Source of the DNA: Candidatus Heimdallarchaeota archaeon
GTDB taxonomy: Archaea > Asgardarchaeota > Heimdallarchaeia > JABLTI01
Assembly: GCA_018238155.1 (NCBI GenBank)
Contig: JABCTZ010000001.1
Coordinates: forward strand, 51,691-115,690
Length of the DNA: 64,000 bases
Direction of reading: 5' to 3'
Part shown: positions 43,391 through 52,346 of the stretch, one piece after another
Numbering within the stretch: position 1 is the first letter of the stretch
How the letters are laid out: each line of letters starts with the position of its first letter
The notes under the pieces: model-generated
Database searches by the model: none
Told to the model about the DNA's origin: nothing
The model's input: only the letters and a program-made list of their open reading frames with translations
Translations under genes and position numbers: made by a program

Positions 43391-44260
43391 TTAGTTCAAT
43401 TTTTCTAAGATCATTTTTGGTACTTCGCTCAATAAGCGTGCAACACTTACTCCTGCTTCTTCAAGAACTTTGATCTTGGAGGCAGCAGTACCTTTGCCAC
43501 CTGAGACTATTGCACCTGCATGACCCATTTTCTTTCCCGGAGGGGCATTACGTCCACCAATAAAAGCAACAACTGGTTTCTTTACATGTTTCTTGATGTA
43601 AGCAGCAGCATGTTCTTCTTCTGTTCCACCGATTTCACCAATGAGAACAATTGCTTCTGTGTTTGGATCTTTCTCGAACATTTCTAAGCCTTCTAGAAAA
43701 CCGAGACCATGAGATGGATCGCCACCTATACCAATACAAACAGTTTGACCGAGTCCTTCGAGAGTTATGTTTCTAATAACTTCATAGGATAGTGTGCCAC
43801 TTCGTGCAACAACACCAACATTACCTGGTTTAAAGATTGAATTGGGCATAATGCCGATTTTGCAGCCGTCTGTTGAGACAAGTCCTGGAGTATTAGGTCC
43901 GAGAATAACAATTCCTTTTCCTTTTGCACGTTTGACCGCTCTAGCAGCATCCCAAACTGGAACTTCTTCTGTTATACAAACGATAAGTTGAATGTCATTA
44001 TCAATCGCTTCATTGAGAGCCGAACCGGTATATTTTGCTGGAACAAAAATAACTGTTGCATCGATTTCATGTTCTACTTTAGCTTCCTTGATAGAATTAT
44101 AAACTGGCACTCCATGAACTTCTTGACCACCTCTTTTTGGTGTGACACCAGCAACAACTTTGGTTCCGTAATCTAGCATAGCTTTGGTATGGAATGTACC
44201 TTGGTTTCCAGTAATTCCTTGCACTAAAACTTTAGTATCTTTATTAACAAGAATCTTCAT
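43391..44260 (-). CDS. sucD: Succinyl-CoA synthetase alpha subunit
   Basis: 289 residues. CoA-binding Rossmann domain (VLVQGITGNQGTFHTK), GPNTPG, GIGGDPSHGLGF, and the phospho-His loop MGHAGAIVSGG. Converts succinyl-CoA to succinate with NTP formation together with the beta subunit 15 bp upstream. TCA-cycle or acyl-CoA energy conservation; NDP- versus ADP-forming cannot be told here. Confidence 0.96.
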   Translation of the reverse strand: MKILVNKDTKVLVQGITGNQGTFHTKAMLDYGTKVVAGVTPKRGGQEVHGVPVYNSIKEAKVEHEIDATVIFVPAKYTGSALNEAIDNDIQLIVCITEEVPVWDAARAVKRAKGKGIVILGPNTPGLVSTDGCKIGIMPNSIFKPGNVGVVARSGTLSYEVIRNITLEGLGQTVCIGIGGDPSHGLGFLEGLEMFEKDPNTEAIVLIGEIGGTEEEHAAAYIKKHVKKPVVAFIGGRNAPPGKKMGHAGAIVSGGKGTAASKIKVLEEAGVSVARLLSEVPKMILEKLN

Positions 44261-44275
44261 TAATTTTCACCAACC

Positions 44276-45445
44276 TTATTTTGCCTTAGCAATTTCAACT
44301 GCTTTTCTAACAGCTGGTTCCATCTCAGTAAAAGCATTCATTCCTGCTTTTTCGAGGATTTCCATACCTTCTTTTTGTTTTGTTCCGACTAATCGAACTA
44401 CAAAAGGCATTTCAAGACCGAGTTCTTTACGAGCATTCGCTACTCCTTCTGCAACATGATCGCATCTGGTTATACCTCCGAAAATATTAATCAACAAAAC
44501 GTCAATAGACTTTCCAGTTTCACCAACTTCTTTTACGATGCTTAGAGCTTTTAGCACTCGTTCAGTATTTGCTCCACCACCAAGGTCTAAGAAGTTTGCT
44601 GCACTACCACCAAATTCTGCAATGAGATCAACAGTACCCATTACTAATCCTGCACCATTTCCTATGATACCAATATCACCATCCAATCTTACGAAGGCAA
44701 CATCATAGCTTTGTGCTTTATCTTCCAATGGATCATCTGGAATGCGTTTTTCCATGAATTGTTGATAGAGGGGATTTCTGTAAATAGCATTATCATCAAT
44801 TATCACTTTAGAGTCCAAAGCAATAATTTTCTCACCTTCTAGGACAGCCATAGGATTTATTTCAACTAATTGAATATCTCTTGTATGCATTGCATTCCAC
44901 ATTTTCACTAGGATATCAGAAAGTTGTTCTAGTTCGGTTCCTTTAAACCCTAAGCTTGCCGCTAAATCTGTGGCATCTTTTGCTGAAAATTCGTAATCAA
45001 TATCAAATCGAATATTCTTTACTTTTTCTGGTGTTTTAGCTGCAACGGCTTCAATATCTACTCCACCTTCTGTGCTCAATATGAAGATAATCTCTCGAGA
45101 GAAAGTATCGAACATTGAGCTGATGTATAACTCATTGGTTATTGTTACAGCCTTTTCTATCAAGACATTTTGAACTTTCATGTCTTTGATTGTTCCCTTA
45201 AGAATCTTAGGAGTTACTTCCTCCAATTCCTTCTTATCTTTGACCACCTTGATTAAACCTGCTTTGCCTCGACCACCAGTTAGGATTTGTCCTTTGACAA
45301 CGACAGGATAACCAAGTTCTTCCCCTGCAGTTATTGCTTCTTGTAAATTATAAGCAACTAAGCCCGGGAGGATTGGTATTCCAACTTCTTCGAAAACTTT
45401 TTTTCCTTCAAATTCTAATAAAAGACCCAAGTGACTAAACTCCAT
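44276..45445 (-). CDS. sucC: Succinyl-CoA synthetase beta subunit
   Basis: About 389 residues from ATG at 45445 (TTG at 45472 would add nine). ATP-grasp domain with VVVKGQILTGGRGKAG, metal-binding EINPM, and the C-terminal flavodoxin-like domain FGGITRCDHVAEGV. Pairs with sucD in a two-gene operon. Normal length and complete. Confidence 0.95.
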   Translation of the reverse strand: MEFSHLGLLLEFEGKKVFEEVGIPILPGLVAYNLQEAITAGEELGYPVVVKGQILTGGRGKAGLIKVVKDKKELEEVTPKILKGTIKDMKVQNVLIEKAVTITNELYISSMFDTFSREIIFILSTEGGVDIEAVAAKTPEKVKNIRFDIDYEFSAKDATDLAASLGFKGTELEQLSDILVKMWNAMHTRDIQLVEINPMAVLEGEKIIALDSKVIIDDNAIYRNPLYQQFMEKRIPDDPLEDKAQSYDVAFVRLDGDIGIIGNGAGLVMGTVDLIAEFGGSAANFLDLGGGANTERVLKALSIVKEVGETGKSIDVLLINIFGGITRCDHVAEGVANARKELGLEMPFVVRLVGTKQKEGMEILEKAGMNAFTEMEPAVRKAVEIAKAK

Positions 45446-45668
45446 ATTAGTTTGTCTTTTTGTTTTTAACAAATAATTTGATTTTTAGTTCTTTTCATAT
45501 TGAACTATTTATTCAAACGTTCTATTCGCTGTCTTTTTTTTATAAAAGATTTTTGAAAGAAATCATTTTGAATATAGCTTTATTTTCAATTTAAATGAAG
45601 AAAGTTTAAATCAAGCACAGCTGAAAAATAAATAATTGAGCTAGCGGTTAAAACTAGCTGTCTTTTTT

Positions 45669-46442
45669 TCATTCTTCTTTCTCAGAAGCATCAATTGATT
45701 CCTCTGTAAAAGGGTCTGGTCCTTCTAAATCGTCTAGCATACTTGGAAATGCCTTTTTTGCATCATCCTTATCCACTAAAATGCTAGATTCGATATCATC
45801 TTGAGATTTATCTTTTAGGTCTTCTAAACCAATTCGCTGAATAAAGCTATCAATTGAATGAGAATCTCTTTGGCCGGTTTTTTTCTCTCGAATAATTCGT
45901 TTTGTTCTCCAACCAAGCTGTCTTTTAAGAACACCTGCATCTTGCGATAAACCAAAATAATCAGAAAACATTGGTGTGGTTCTTAACTCCAGTGTTTGTT
46001 TCACTCGGACAGATTTAACAAAACCATTTCTAATTAGACTTTTAATATGATTATAGGATTGCTGTCCTCTCACTTTAACAACAGTGGATTGCATAACAGG
46101 TTGCTGATAGGCAACCATTGCTAACGTTCGTAATTCTGCTATCGTGAGAATAGGTTGCAAAGTTATTTCTTTAACGATCTCTCCAATATCAGCTTTCACT
46201 TGAAAAACGAATTTCTTACCTGGTAATTCGATTATCTCAAAACAACTGAAAAATTGCCGATACTTATTTTGTAATTCTTTGATTAAAGAACCGATTTTAG
46301 AAGTGTCAATTTCAGTTACATGTGCTAATTCTAAAAGTTGAACTGGTCTTCCAGCCAAGTAAAGTGCTGCTTCTATTGTTTGTTGTTTCTTCAAAGATAA
46401 TAGATCTTTTTCTTCCTCAGAGAGAGGTAATTGTTCGTCCAT
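45669..46442 (-). CDS. scpB: Segregation and condensation protein B
   Basis: 257 residues. Two winged-helix domains characteristic of ScpB: EAALYLAGRPVQLLELAHV near the N-terminus and LRTLAMVAYQQPVMQSTVV in the second. An acidic C-terminal extension of about 80 residues (DKSQDDIESS) is longer than in most bacterial ScpB. It binds the ScpA kleisin of SMC complexes in chromosome organisation. No scpA or smc gene is adjacent. Confidence 0.9.
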   Translation of the reverse strand: MDEQLPLSEEEKDLLSLKKQQTIEAALYLAGRPVQLLELAHVTEIDTSKIGSLIKELQNKYRQFFSCFEIIELPGKKFVFQVKADIGEIVKEITLQPILTIAELRTLAMVAYQQPVMQSTVVKVRGQQSYNHIKSLIRNGFVKSVRVKQTLELRTTPMFSDYFGLSQDAGVLKRQLGWRTKRIIREKKTGQRDSHSIDSFIQRIGLEDLKDKSQDDIESSILVDKDDAKKAFPSMLDDLEGPDPFTEESIDASEKEE

Positions 46443-46676
46443 ATGTTATTTTTGAATGTCACCATTATTAATTCTTCTATTATCTTTTTCTTCTTGGAAT
46501 AGTACCAAATGGTAAAACTAGTAATTCCACATATTTTGATTGCTGTCCAAATAATTAGAAAAAATTCTTCTTCGTACTAATCCGATATTTTTCACTAAAT
46601 ATCTTAAATTTCTTACTGGTCACTCTTACCCAATTGGGAAAAATAGAGTGTCCACTTAAATAAAACATAGATATTC

Positions 46677-48188
46677 ATGGAAGATGAGATAATGGTTGAT
46701 AGCAAACTCGAAGAATTTGATAATGGATTAGAATTGAATGGAGTAAATCAAGCAGAGATCGTACAAGAAGAGAAAAAGAGATTTAGAGATTTTTTATTCT
46801 TCTTTTCAGGTCAACAGATTTCGATATTAGGTTCCTCTGTAGTATCATTTGTGCTTATTTGGTGGATGTCAGAAACCACTCAAAGTGAACTTATGCTAGG
46901 TTTGGCTGCATTAGCTAGTTTAGGTCCATTTCTACTAGTAGCTCCATTTTCTGGCGTTATTGCTGATAGAGCTAAAAGAAAACCATTATTGTTTACCGTT
47001 GATACAATTCAAGCTCTATTTACTGTTATGCTTACGATTATTTTTATGATATTTTATGTACCAAATCCTGCAGATCCAACACAGATATCAAATAAAACAC
47101 TGCTAATTGTGAGTGTTTTTATCACTTTAGGTTTGCGAGGCGCGATGCAAGCTTTCCATTCTCCTGTAGTAAGTGCTTTGATTCCAACAATGGTCCCTCA
47201 AAAACACCTTGGTAGAATGAATGGTGCAGCTTATCTTGTGAGTGGTGTAATTCAAGTTATTGGTCCAGCTTTGGGTGCGTTGTTATTGAATATATTTGAT
47301 CTAAGTTTAACAATGTGGATTGATGCTATTACTTTCGCAATTGCAGTCATTCCATTATTATTGATTAAAATACCTTCACCTGTTCAACAAGAAAAAAAAT
47401 ATCAATCAAAATTCTCTGCTCAATTCAAAGAAGGTTTTACTGTAATTAAAGACATAAAAGGATTATTGGCGATTATGATTGGTGCTACTTTAATCAACTT
47501 CTTCTTTTCTCCAATAAGCACTCTATTACCGTTATTTGTTAGTAAAGTTCACGGAGGTACAGAGGTGAATTATGCTCTTGTTATTGGGTTCATGCAAGTT
47601 GGAATAATACTTGGTGGTCTTTTTATGACTTTTTTCAAGGGATTCAAAAATATGATAAGAGCTGTTTTGGTTTGTGTGCTGATATTATTTGCAGCAGAGG
47701 TCGCACTTGTATTTGTTCCAGTAACGTTGCCAATTAGATTCTGGCTCATTGGTTTAATCCTCTTCATTGGGATGATTCCTAATCCAATGGCAAATGTTAG
47801 TTTCAGTACTTCTTTACAACTTATTATTCCAAAAGAAAAAATGGGTCGAGTAAGTTCTACAACAATGTTTATGTCTATGGCAATATCTCCAATTGGAATG
47901 TTCTTATCAGGTTTAATAGGTGAATATGTTTCTATTGGAATTCTATTTGCTGTTTCAGGAGTTTTGGGTGCAATTATTTTCCTAGCAATTTACTTCTTTA
48001 CACCGGCAAAACACTTAGATGATTCTATTAAATTAAAAATCGCTGAATTAGCAAAAGAAAAAGAAGAATCCTCTAAAGCACTTAATAGTTCCAAAGACAT
48101 TTTTGATAATACATCTGAATTAAAGCAACCATTGGAACCTTATGTTCTAGATAAGGATATTAGAATTGGTGATTCAACAATGGAATAG
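46677..48188 (+). CDS. Major facilitator superfamily exporter (DHA3-like)
   Basis: About 503 residues (ATG 46677 or 46692). Cytosolic charged N-terminus of about 38 residues, then twelve hydrophobic helices with the DHA3/MefA-type motif after TM2-3 (PFSGVIADRAKRKPLL). In the middle loop, QRVQQEKKYQ-like basic sequence leads into FKEGFTVIKDIKGLL, as in macrolide/enterobactin-exporter relatives. Acidic C-terminal tail of about 50 residues. Probably drug or metabolite export by proton antiport; the substrate is unknown. Confidence 0.88.
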   Translation: MEDEIMVDSKLEEFDNGLELNGVNQAEIVQEEKKRFRDFLFFFSGQQISILGSSVVSFVLIWWMSETTQSELMLGLAALASLGPFLLVAPFSGVIADRAKRKPLLFTVDTIQALFTVMLTIIFMIFYVPNPADPTQISNKTLLIVSVFITLGLRGAMQAFHSPVVSALIPTMVPQKHLGRMNGAAYLVSGVIQVIGPALGALLLNIFDLSLTMWIDAITFAIAVIPLLLIKIPSPVQQEKKYQSKFSAQFKEGFTVIKDIKGLLAIMIGATLINFFFSPISTLLPLFVSKVHGGTEVNYALVIGFMQVGIILGGLFMTFFKGFKNMIRAVLVCVLILFAAEVALVFVPVTLPIRFWLIGLILFIGMIPNPMANVSFSTSLQLIIPKEKMGRVSSTTMFMSMAISPIGMFLSGLIGEYVSIGILFAVSGVLGAIIFLAIYFFTPAKHLDDSIKLKIAELAKEKEESSKALNSSKDIFDNTSELKQPLEPYVLDKDIRIGDSTME

Positions 48189-48249
48189 TTTTTCATTTAA
48201 ATTATATACAAAACTTTTTAGTAATAAGTAGAAATAATTGGCTTGGAGA

Positions 48250-48318
48250 ATGATGATACAACGCCCCAGCCTGACGGCGCCTCCACGCCACAAAAATGAT
48301 GAGCATGCGACGAACTGA
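48250..48318 (+). ncRNA. C/D-box sRNA (2'-O-methylation guide)
   Basis: A local G+C-rich island between two genes has all four boxes in order: C ATGATGA (48250-48256), D' CTGA (48271-48274), C' ATGATGA (48296-48302), D CTGA (48315-48318). The guide segments are 14 nt (48257-48270) and 12 nt (48303-48314), normal for archaeal C/D RNPs. The D' guide can pair with GCTGGGGCG, matching the 23S rRNA P-loop, and the N+5 rule points to the second G after the U (E. coli G2251). The D'-C' spacer is long (21 nt) and could fold as GGCG-CCTCCA-CGCC. No coding alternative is convincing. Confidence 0.8.
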
Positions 48319-48437
48319 CTCCTCAATTTGTATTTTGTTTTTTCTTTTGATTTACTAAGATAAAACACTACTAACAAACACTAAAATAAAAGTTTTAAAT
48401 CAAAACAATTTCCTCATAAGATAATTGAGGTCACAAT

Positions 48438-49046
48438 ATGAAATTCTATCTAATTAGGCATGGTCAAAGTGAAGATAACATAAACAAAGTAGTATCTGGT
48501 CATAGAGCAACACCCTTAACTGATTTAGGGAGAGAACAAGCACAATCTTTAGGTCAACAAATCTTAGAAAAAAGAATAAAGTTTGATGTTGCTTATTCGT
48601 CTGATTTGAAAAGAGCTTCAGAAACAGCTACTATAATATGTAACGACCTTGGTATTGAAAATATTATTTTTGATAAAAGATTGAGAGAAGGAGATTCAGG
48701 AGATTTCACCGGAAAGTTATCAGCAGATTTTACAAAAGAAGAGAGAGAATATTTTGATTCATTATTAGTAAATCTAAAAGAGAAAATTATTGGTGGAGAA
48801 AGTAATTATGATATGACTGTGCGGATACAAGAAGCATTTTATGAAGTTGTAGAAAATAACCCAGAGAATTCTACAATCTTACTTGTTGGTCATGGTGGAA
48901 CTTTGTATCATATTTTGGTTTTAATCTTAAATCTTTTGCCGAGAAAATTAGATGAATGGTTTGGAAACTGTATGTTAAACGTTCTTGAAAGAGATTCAAA
49001 AAGTGATCCATGGAAACTTTCTATGCTCAATAACAAAAAATTATAA
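48438..49046 (+). CDS. Histidine phosphatase family protein (phosphoglycerate mutase-like)
   Basis: 202 residues. MKFYLIRHGQSE with the catalytic RHG at residues 7-9, second Arg in SSDLKRASETA, catalytic Glu in LREGDSGDFTG, and final His in LVGHGGTLYHIL. Size and motifs match cobC/GpmB-like phosphatases that act on small phosphate esters. Substrate not predictable. The neighbouring gene runs convergently with a hairpin between. Confidence 0.9.
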   Translation: MKFYLIRHGQSEDNINKVVSGHRATPLTDLGREQAQSLGQQILEKRIKFDVAYSSDLKRASETATIICNDLGIENIIFDKRLREGDSGDFTGKLSADFTKEEREYFDSLLVNLKEKIIGGESNYDMTVRIQEAFYEVVENNPENSTILLVGHGGTLYHILVLILNLLPRKLDEWFGNCMLNVLERDSKSDPWKLSMLNNKKL

Positions 49047-49053
49047 AGAGAGA

Positions 49054-49066
49054 GCGATTTAATCGC
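49054..49066. terminator. Short hairpin between convergent genes
   Basis: GCGAT-TTA-ATCGC 5-bp stem then ACTGTTTT; lies between the phosphatase stop and the Rpp30 stop. Confidence 0.4.
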
Positions 49067-49084
49067 ACTGTTTTCACTTAATTA

Positions 49085-50206
49085 TTAAGTTGCTTTTTTC
49101 TTTGCTATTTTAACCAAAGAGCGAATTGTACCTGAGACTTTCATAATATGAAATAGAACCCGTTCATTTTCAATCTCTGTTATGAATGAAAAGACCGCTC
49201 TGATTGATTGTAATGAATGATTTGTGCAGCGAATAATTCCAATTTGACTTTCTAAATCATAGTGTGAGAAATATAAACCAACTCTAGAACTTCCAACGGA
49301 CCCAAAATGATAACCGATTTCTTTCCACACTAGATCTTCAATTTGCTTCTTTTCGTATTTAGTATTTTTCTGTGAAAGAATTTCAAAGAGAACATATCTC
49401 TGTCTATCTAATCTTCTTTTTTCTTTAGACTGTTTAATGAATTCTACTGGTAAATCATCAAGTTCAATCTCAACATCAGATATCTTTTTCTTTTTGAATT
49501 TAGTTTCTTTTGGTGATTGATTCTTACTTTTCTTCCAGATGCCTGTTGCAATGAATTCATCGCCGAGTTTTTTCTTATTCAGTTGTATTCTTTCATAAAA
49601 TGCTTTCATACAATCTTTAGTTCTCAGTTCTGGGACTCCAATAAGATTACCTAATGCAATAATTGAACGCAAATCTCTTAGATCATACGGATTTTTTGCT
49701 TTTGTAGTAAAAATAAAAGGTGCTCTTTGTTTTAGTATTAATCTCATTACTCTTGCTAATTTATGCAGAATAATCGATTTTCTGTCTGCTGAATGTATTA
49801 TTGAGCTTAGGTCTATTTCAAGAAAAGTTTGATTTGTTGCTGCAACATTTGCTAATTGTTCAGATATTATCTCTTTTATTTTTGAGACAGGAATTGATAG
49901 AATGTCAACTCTATTATCTTTTACTACCCACTGAGCGATTTTTGCATCTATAGTGGTCACACTCAATATTTCACATTGCTTTCTTTCTTTTGAAAGAAAA
50001 TCTCGTACTTTATTTAGATTTGGAATATTGATATCCTTTCTTGAAAAATGTTCAACGGTCTTTTGTGTTTCAGCACTTTTTCCATCTTTGATTGAAAAAT
50101 CACAAATTGCATAACCAGTAATTCCTAAACGTGAAGCAAAAGTATCAAATTCAAGCATTAATTTCTCATTTTCAATATATACTGTTGGTTCAACGAAAGG
50201 AATCAT
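49085..50206 (-). CDS. rnp3: RNase P protein component 3 (Rpp30)
   Basis: 373 residues, longer than the usual 210-250. The N-terminal TIM-barrel-like PHP fold is seen in LGITGYAICDF, VDILSIPVSK, FLEIDLSSII and APFIFTTKAKNPYDLRDLRS, the Rpp30 signature. A C-terminal extension of about 130 residues (KKKISDVEIELDDLP onward) matches the fused Pop5-like or extra domain only loosely, and I cannot assign it. It follows the exosome-type RNA-binding protein and L15e in the classic archaeal order. The RNase P RNA gene itself lies 2.5 kb away. Confidence 0.88.
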   Translation of the reverse strand: MIPFVEPTVYIENEKLMLEFDTFASRLGITGYAICDFSIKDGKSAETQKTVEHFSRKDINIPNLNKVRDFLSKERKQCEILSVTTIDAKIAQWVVKDNRVDILSIPVSKIKEIISEQLANVAATNQTFLEIDLSSIIHSADRKSIILHKLARVMRLILKQRAPFIFTTKAKNPYDLRDLRSIIALGNLIGVPELRTKDCMKAFYERIQLNKKKLGDEFIATGIWKKSKNQSPKETKFKKKKISDVEIELDDLPVEFIKQSKEKRRLDRQRYVLFEILSQKNTKYEKKQIEDLVWKEIGYHFGSVGSSRVGLYFSHYDLESQIGIIRCTNHSLQSIRAVFSFITEIENERVLFHIMKVSGTIRSLVKIAKKKAT

Positions 50207-50213
50207 TGATGAA

Positions 50214-50684
50214 TCAATCCTTCTTTATCAATCCATATTCTTCAAGTGTTTTCTCAATCAACTGTGGCTTACGTTGATAAACTATCAATTTGATTACAAG
50301 TTTAATTGTATTATCTTTCTCATCTAAAGTAAATGTTTCATTAAGAGCATCTTGTTTGTTTGCTCGTATATACAAGCAATTATCTTCCCCTAAATGGTTA
50401 TCTAGTTCATCAAAAAGAAATTCTTTATCCGCATCATCTAAAAGTTCGGCAAGATAGTTTACCATCTCGAGTATTTTTCTTCGATGTTTTACTACTAGTT
50501 CTAAAAGATGTATTGGATGTCCTGCATGACCACTGATGTCAAGGTCGGTTATTTCTTCTATTACGCGCAATTTTTCTGGAAGGAAGAATAGCATTGCTTC
50601 TTTGACCTTTTGTAGGTCTTCAGTAGCATGTGCACTACAAGAAATTCTAATGTCATTTATTTTGATAGCGTTTTCTGATGACAA
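50214..50684 (-). CDS. Exosome-associated RNA-binding protein (DUF54/COG1325)
   Basis: 156 residues. The pattern ISCSAHATEDLQKVKEAM near the N-terminus, ISGHAGHPIHLLE in the middle and KLVIKLIVYQ late in the chain identify the family, which in archaea sits between L15e and Rpp30 exactly as here. Predicted RNA-binding partner of the exosome or RNase P machinery; biochemical role not firmly known. Seven bases separate it from the Rpp30 gene. Confidence 0.88.
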   Translation of the reverse strand: MSSENAIKINDIRISCSAHATEDLQKVKEAMLFFLPEKLRVIEEITDLDISGHAGHPIHLLELVVKHRRKILEMVNYLAELLDDADKEFLFDELDNHLGEDNCLYIRANKQDALNETFTLDEKDNTIKLVIKLIVYQRKPQLIEKTLEEYGLIKKD

Positions 50685-50745
50685 ATATATTGACTCCTAA
50701 ATAAGAGATTTGTAATTAGTAAAAAATAAAAGATAAAGAAAGAAA

Positions 50746-50760
50746 TCGACTAATTGTCGA
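50746..50760 (-). terminator. Hairpin between L15e and RNA-binding protein genes
   Basis: TCGAC-AATTA-GTCGA on the minus strand followed by TTTCTTTCTTT. It could attenuate transcription so that L15e is made in excess over the two downstream RNA-processing proteins. Confidence 0.5.
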
Positions 50761-50769
50761 AATCTTGGA

Positions 50770-51348
50770 TTATTTACCGTCTCTTTTATGTGCTCTAAGA
50801 GATGGTCTGATTTTTTCAGTTCCTGTACCTTTCCTTGACAGACCTCTTGATTTTTTGCCTGCACTGGTTAAGCCTCTGAACACTCTTCCTTTATTAGCGG
50901 GTCTGCAAATCCAATTTATTTTTGGATCTTTGACGATTACTGGGTTATGAGGGTCAACTAATATGACTTCAAACCACTTGAATCTTCCATCTTCGCCTAC
51001 TGGATACGAGTTGAGTACTTCAAGGTTAGGATATTTACGTGCAACACGTTCTTCTGAAATCCATCTGAAGCTTTTGCCTGGTTGGATTTTTCTCACAGCT
51101 TGACCCTTGCCAGTTCTACCTTGACTTGGTCTGCTTTTTCTTAAACGTGTTCTTCTAATCCTAATTCTAATAATAACATAGCCTTTCTTTGCTTTGTAAC
51201 CTAAAGCTCTAGCACGATCAATTCTTGTTGGCTTTTCAACTCTAATAGTTGTACTTTCTTTACGCCAAACAATTAACCTACTACGTTGTAAAGCTTTAAA
51301 TTCAGGACTGTTTCTATTTTTCCAAAATTTGCCAACGTATTTATACAT
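50770..51348 (-). CDS. rpl15e: Ribosomal protein L15e
   Basis: About 192 residues from ATG at 51348 (MYKYVGKFWKN), with GGTG upstream. L15e hallmarks: RARALGYKAKKGYVIIRIRI, GRTGKGQAVRK, the NSYPVGEDGRFKWFEVILVD block and the LTSAGKKSRGL tail. Large-subunit protein at the head of the L15e-DUF54-Rpp30 operon. Complete. Confidence 0.96.
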   Translation of the reverse strand: MYKYVGKFWKNRNSPEFKALQRSRLIVWRKESTTIRVEKPTRIDRARALGYKAKKGYVIIRIRIRRTRLRKSRPSQGRTGKGQAVRKIQPGKSFRWISEERVARKYPNLEVLNSYPVGEDGRFKWFEVILVDPHNPVIVKDPKINWICRPANKGRVFRGLTSAGKKSRGLSRKGTGTEKIRPSLRAHKRDGK

Positions 51349-51880
51349 AGTTTTACACCTTACCAATTCCGCTTATGCGACATCCAGGTAAAGGATTATT
51401 TACTAGAATTAATTCTAGTTTGTATTGTGTGAAAACTTTAGCTTTTTATGTCTTTCTAAGAAGTAGGTAAATTAATAATATCTGTTTTTGGTATTATTTA
51501 CTGTCCAGTTTATAGGTGATGTTCAATGAAAAAGCTAATTTTATGGTTGTGGTTGCTGTGATAATTGAAAATAATCATGGATAGATTTTGTTAATTAAAA
51601 GAAGTCCTGATTCTGAGTTACCTAATTGTTTGGGAGGATGCTGGTGGTCATTTAAAACAATCTGAATACAGATGGCTCTTTCCTGAGAACGCACTAAAAA
51701 TTATGACTCATCATATCGTTGTCAGTAATACTATTCAATTTTTCAATGAAAGGAAACGATTAGGATAAAAATAGAATGAATATTATTCACACCGGTCAGA
51801 ATCTAGCTATATTTAACCAACTCTTTCTAATAGAGTGACCACTGTATGAAATATTATCTTAAGAAATTATGGTGTTTTAC
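51349..51880 (+). other. Long intergenic region with a possible gene remnant
   Basis: About 530 bp between L15e and the next + gene. Most is AT-rich leader. From 51595 to 51768 the + strand holds a 57-codon open stretch without ATG, whose translation looks protein-like (LIVWEDAGGHLKQSEYRWLF ... FNERKRLG), possibly the end of a decayed gene. Promoters for the genes on both sides must also lie here. No tRNA-like fold was recognised. Confidence 0.35.
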
Positions 51881-52342
51881 ATGAGTATTACAATTAAAGA
51901 AATAACAGCAGAGAATTGGGTTCAAGCACTCAAATTAAAAGTGAAAGATGATCAAGAAAATTTTGTAGCGTCTAATGCAGCAAGTATTGCACAATCAAAA
52001 TTCCATACTTTCCTTGAATGTTATGGCATTTATAGTAAAGATACAATGGTTGGTTTCTCAGCATTTGGAAAAAACCCTGAAGATGATACTATTTGGATTG
52101 TTAGATATATGATAGATCAAAAATCTCAAGGAAAAGGATACGGTAAAGGAGCCTTAAAAGTCCTCATCAAATTTATGAAGGAAAAATATTCTTGTTCAGA
52201 GATGTTTTTGGATGTCGCTGAAGAAAATGCTTTAGCAACAAATTTGTATGTTAAAGCAGGATTTAAAAAAACAGGTAAAACAAATGGACATTCTCCCATT
52301 TACAAATTAGTTATTAGTGAATATTCAGAAAATTATTTGTAA
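51881..52342 (+). CDS. GNAT N-acetyltransferase, diamine/phosphinothricin acetyltransferase-like
   Basis: About 153 residues from ATG at 51881; GGTG lies six bases before it, making the ATG at 51869 less likely. Acetyl-CoA loop QGKGYGKGAL preceded by strand TIWIVRYMID, and the A-x-N-L-Y-x-K-A-G-F block (ATNLYVKAGFKKTG). Resembles spermidine-acetyltransferase-type (BltD/PaiA) enzymes. Its stop lies 4 bp from the 3' end of the RNase P RNA gene on the other strand. Confidence 0.88.
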   Translation: MSITIKEITAENWVQALKLKVKDDQENFVASNAASIAQSKFHTFLECYGIYSKDTMVGFSAFGKNPEDDTIWIVRYMIDQKSQGKGYGKGALKVLIKFMKEKYSCSEMFLDVAEENALATNLYVKAGFKKTGKTNGHSPIYKLVISEYSENYL

Positions 52343-52346
52343 TGGT

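Noticed and set aside
45639..45670. AGCTAG / CTAGCT inverted repeat followed by seven T on the + strand
   Set aside because: It would terminate + strand transcription, but no + strand gene precedes it; it lies between two minus-strand genes, so it was not listed as a terminator.
48174..48377. Minus-strand frame of 67 codons between the MFS and phosphatase genes
   Set aside because: It covers the C/D-box sRNA in antisense, has no ribosome binding site and no protein-like pattern.
51700..51750. CTGA and ATGATGA boxes on the minus strand resembling a D'/C' pair
   Set aside because: The outer C and D boxes are missing, so it does not form a C/D sRNA.
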